From the NCBI RefSeq assembly GCF_902459615.1, contig NZ_CABPSA010000003.1, positions 310,001 to 374,000 of the forward strand: 64,000 nucleotides of DNA, given 5' to 3'. Source of the stretch: Pandoraea commovens (GTDB taxonomy: Bacteria; Pseudomonadota; Gammaproteobacteria; Burkholderiales; Burkholderiaceae). The translations under genes were made by a program, and so were the position numbers. The notes under the pieces were generated by a model that saw only the letters and a list, made by a program, of their open reading frames with translations, was not told the origin of the DNA and searched no databases. Shown piece after piece: positions 61,523 to 64,000 of this stretch; the stretch's first letter is position 1; each line of letters begins with the position of its first letter.

Positions 61523-62613
61523 GCGCGCTCCCCGGTGTAGACCAGCGTGCGGTCGGCCGGTACGCGCAGCGGCACGCGCTCGCCGACGGCGTAATCGCCC
61601 GGCAAACGCGCGTACAACTGACCGAACGGCGACGCCACGCGCAGCAGCGAATCGCGACCGCCGTACTCCACCGTCTCGACCACCACTTCGAAGGCGTTGT
61701 CGTTAGCGGCCGGTGCGCGCTCGAAATCGTCGGGACGAATCGCCACGGAAACCTTGCCTTCGACCTTGCCACCGCTGGCGGGCGGCTCCATCAACACACC
61801 GTCGAACGACGCCCCGCCGCACGACACGCGGGCATGCTCGCCCTGTGCCGACGTGATCGACACGTCGAGCACATTGCGATAGCCCATGAAGCGCGCCACG
61901 TGCAGATTGCGCGGACGGCCATACACGTCGCGCGGTGCGCCGATCTGCTGCACCACCCCCTCTTTCATCACGACGATGCGGTCCGCCATCGAGAGCGCTT
62001 CGTCCTGATCGTGCGTGACGTAAATCGTCGCGCGGTCGAGCTTGCCGTGAATGCGACGGATTTCGGCGCGCATCTCGATACGCAGCTTCGCGTCGAGGTT
62101 CGACAGCGGTTCGTCCATGAGCACAACCGGCGGCTCGATCACGATGGCACGCGCAATCGCGACACGTTGCTGCTGACCGCCCGACAACTGCCCCGGCAAC
62201 TTGCGCTCGTGCCCGACGAGTTGCACGAGCTGCAAGGCTTCGCGGGCACGCTTCTCGATCTCGGCGCGCGGCGTGCCGCGCATCCGAAGACCGAAGCCCA
62301 CGTTATCGAGCACGCTCATGTGCGGGAACAGCGCGTAGTTCTGGAACACCATGCCGAAGCCGCGCTTCTCGCTGGGCAGTACGTCGATGCGCTCGTCGTC
62401 GAGCCAGATCGCGCCGCCCGTGAGCGGCGTGAGTCCGGCAATGCAGTTGAGCGCCGTCGACTTGCCGCAGCCCGAAGGCCCCAGCAGCGCGATGAACTCG
62501 CCACGCTCGATGGTCAGATCGAGGCCGTTCAACGCGGCCACCGACTGCCCCTCGGCGTTGGTGAAGCTGCGCGCCACGTGATCGAGGCGCAGTTGTTGAA
62601 AGTTGTGCTTCAT
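61519..62613 (-). CDS. ABC transporter ATP-binding protein (PotA/FbpC/UgpC-like)
   Basis: A 364-aa ATPase: Walker A GPSGCGKST, Q-loop FQNYALFPHMSV, signature LSGGQQQR, Walker B VVLMDEPLSNLD, and a C-terminal TOBE regulatory domain (residues about 280-360, VSVAIRPDDFE). The TOBE-containing type belongs to the CUT1/polyamine/phosphonate-like importers. Downstream of the SBP by 10 bp. Confidence 0.92.
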   Translation of the reverse strand: MKHNFQQLRLDHVARSFTNAEGQSVAALNGLDLTIERGEFIALLGPSGCGKSTALNCIAGLTPLTGGAIWLDDERIDVLPSEKRGFGMVFQNYALFPHMSVLDNVGFGLRMRGTPRAEIEKRAREALQLVQLVGHERKLPGQLSGGQQQRVAIARAIVIEPPVVLMDEPLSNLDAKLRIEMRAEIRRIHGKLDRATIYVTHDQDEALSMADRIVVMKEGVVQQIGAPRDVYGRPRNLHVARFMGYRNVLDVSITSAQGEHARVSCGGASFDGVLMEPPASGGKVEGKVSVAIRPDDFERAPAANDNAFEVVVETVEYGGRDSLLRVASPFGQLYARLPGDYAVGERVPLRVPADRTLVYTGERA

Positions 62614-62623
62614 GACGCAGCCC

Positions 62624-63799
62624 TTATTTCGACTTCAGCGAACCGATTTCGGCATCCCACTTCTGGAATGCAGCCACCATCGCCGTCGCATCGAGCGGCA
62701 CAGCGTGCGGGAAATCGGCGATGAGTTTCGCGTATTCCGGACGGCCGTACTTCGCGATCGTTTCCTGGCTCTTCGCCGGGGCGGCGGACAGCGGTACGTC
62801 CTTCACCGCCGGGCCCGGATAGAAGTAACCATCGTCATACGTGAGCGCCTGCTGAGCCGGTTCAAGCATGAAGTTGATCAACTTGAGGATCACGTCCATC
62901 TTCTCTTTCGCCACGCCCTTGGGCACGACCATGTAGTGCGCGTCGTTGACCCACGTGAACTTGTCGAACGATTGAATCTTGAACGTCGCAGGCACGATAC
63001 CCAGCGCACGCGGATTGATATCCCAGCCGGTGACGGTGAGCGTCATGTCGCGGCTGCCTTCGCCCAACTCCTTCATCACCGCCGACGTGCCGCCCGGGTA
63101 GTACGGAATGCACGAATCGAGTTCCTTGAGGAACGCCCACGTCTTGTCCCATCCCTTGATCGGGTCGTGCGGATCCTTGTCGCCGAGCAGATACGGCAGG
63201 CCCATCAGGAACGTGCGGCCCGGGCCCGAGTTGGCCGGACGCGCGTAAATCAACTTGCCCGGATTTGCCTTGCACCAGGAGAGCAGTTCGGCAGGCGTCT
63301 TGGGCGGGTTCGTCACCTTGGCCGGGTTGTATTCGACGAGCGGTCCCGCAGGCATGAACGTGACGGCCAGGCCGTAGCCCTTCGACAGCTCCTGCATCGC
63401 GCGCACGTTCGGGGCGTACTTGTCGAGCACGCCCGGCAGCTTCGCGCTGTAGTCGGGGAGCAGACGTTGCCAGAGGTTTTGCTGGATACCGGCGGCGAGC
63501 GCATCGGTGCCCGTCAGCACGATATCGATATCCGAGCGGCCAGCCGCTTGCATGGCCTTGATCTTGCCCGGCAGTTGCGGTGCAGGCGCATTGGTGAAGG
63601 TGATCTTGGAGACGAGATCCGGGTACTTGTCGCGGAAAGCCTCGAAGCCCTTTTGCGTGAGCGCGAGATTGCCGGCCACGTCGACGATGTTCAGCGCAAC
63701 CGGTGCGGCGGTTGCCGTGCTTGCGAAGCTACCCAGTACCGCGGCACATGCCACGGCACCGAGCGTACGTTGCCAGAATCCCCTGCGGCTGAAGCTCAT
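62624..63799 (-). CDS. Extracellular solute-binding protein (spermidine/putrescine-type SBP fold)
   Basis: A 391-aa periplasmic binding protein, first gene of the importer operon. Twin-arginine-like start SFSRRGFWQRTLGAVACAAV then cleavage near ATA-A. The mature part shows DIDIVLTGTDALAAGIQQNL, YARPANSGPGRTFLMGLPYL and MTLTVTGWDINPRALGIVP. The exact substrate is unknown; sugar acid, polyamine or phosphonate are all possible. AAAGGAG 5-11 bp before the ATG. Confidence 0.85.
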   Translation of the reverse strand: MSFSRRGFWQRTLGAVACAAVLGSFASTATAAPVALNIVDVAGNLALTQKGFEAFRDKYPDLVSKITFTNAPAPQLPGKIKAMQAAGRSDIDIVLTGTDALAAGIQQNLWQRLLPDYSAKLPGVLDKYAPNVRAMQELSKGYGLAVTFMPAGPLVEYNPAKVTNPPKTPAELLSWCKANPGKLIYARPANSGPGRTFLMGLPYLLGDKDPHDPIKGWDKTWAFLKELDSCIPYYPGGTSAVMKELGEGSRDMTLTVTGWDINPRALGIVPATFKIQSFDKFTWVNDAHYMVVPKGVAKEKMDVILKLINFMLEPAQQALTYDDGYFYPGPAVKDVPLSAAPAKSQETIAKYGRPEYAKLIADFPHAVPLDATAMVAAFQKWDAEIGSLKSK

Positions 63800-63827
63800 G
63801 CTGTCTCCTTTGGTTAAATTTCTCGTA

Positions 63828-63860
63828 AGTCATCATATGACTGAGATTTCCAATTTGCAA
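63828..63860 (-). promoter_or_regulatory. Promoter and operator of the ABC importer operon
   Basis: On the minus strand TTGCAA (63860-63855), 17 bp, TATGAT (63837-63832). The palindrome AGTCAT-cat-ATGACT (63828-63842) covers the -10 and contains the TATGATGAC core seen at the garD site (and CGATGACA at kdgD), so the same GntR-type regulator may act here (inference). Confidence 0.6.
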
Positions 63861-63930
63861 TTGGGAGACATGCCAAAACACCCCAGAGGTTTCCCTTATA
63901 AATCGAGAAATCCTTGTTTATACGGGGTTT

Positions 63931-63973
63931 AATCCCTGATTTCATCAGGACGCTGAGCATTTTGTCAGGGATT
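63931..63973. repeat. Inverted repeats near the right window edge
   Basis: AATCCCTGA (63931-63939) / TCAGGGATT (63965-63973), with a nested CCTGA-TCAGG hairpin (63935-63949). No gene is nearby in the window; role unknown. Confidence 0.4.
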
Positions 63974-64000
63974 TCACCGATAGAGACACGGGCAGTGCGT

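Overview
The window is about 64 kb of high-GC chromosome from a betaproteobacterium of the Burkholderiales. Gene content and order (yhdP-nitrilase-tldD, ftrABCD, egtBD, a glc operon, a PAAT-type amino-acid ABC operon and the garD/kdgD/semialdehyde dehydrogenase trio) fit Burkholderiaceae, perhaps Pandoraea; the genus is an inference from memory, not a database result. Most of the sequence is ordinary, densely coded core chromosome. I found no IS element, prophage, CRISPR array, rRNA or replication origin. One tRNA gene, tRNA-Leu(TAA), is present.

Layout. 0-8 kb: a partial yhdP, a carbon-nitrogen hydrolase, tldD, then aroG preceded by a complete Phe/Tyr leader-peptide attenuator, then a PduO-type adenosyltransferase. 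8-15 kb: FAD-linked D-lactate/glycolate oxidation genes (a Dld-like gene, glcD, glcE), with a voltage-gated-type K+ channel gene inserted between glcD and glcE and no glcF following; then a MocR regulator. 15-20 kb: gpx, yggS-proC, a Tat-type amidase, ubiA. 20-24 kb: ftrABCD ferrous-iron uptake operon with a Fur-like site, and an Lrp regulator. 24-28 kb: an amino-acid ABC transporter and a cytochrome c. 28-38 kb: SulP transporter, a small hydrophobic-protein gene with its own promoter and terminator, a Tat-type Fe/Mn SOD, an exported alpha/beta hydrolase, EamA/Lrp, a CDF exporter, LysR/SDR.

38-42.4 kb is the accessory stretch. It is visibly AT-richer, with five small orphan genes (one Imm33-like, one DUF6966-like), three copies of a degenerate ~65-bp intergenic repeat, GGTGCA iterons at both ends, and a tRNA-Leu 3' end as the right border. 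It looks like a decayed integrated island with orphan immunity-type cassettes.

42.5-50.9 kb: paired short chromate transporters, ergothioneine genes egtBD, an unrecognised gene, an EamA transporter, a translationally coupled pair (97-aa peptide plus a helical oxidase-like protein, a possible two-gene peptide-modification unit), and a nitrate-reductase-associated protein. 50.9-55.4 kb: garD diverging from kdgD and a 2-oxoglutarate-semialdehyde dehydrogenase, taking galactarate/glucarate to 2-oxoglutarate. 55.4-57.7 kb: ECF sigma, anti-sigma and a secreted protein. 58-64 kb: a chemotaxis receptor and an ABC importer whose promoter carries an operator-like site resembling those between garD and kdgD.

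The most interesting observations are the aroG attenuator, the intergenic repeat family in the orphan-gene island, the 97-aa/330-aa coupled pair, the 26-codon gene at 30.0 kb, and the shared operator motif at the sugar-acid and ABC-importer promoters.
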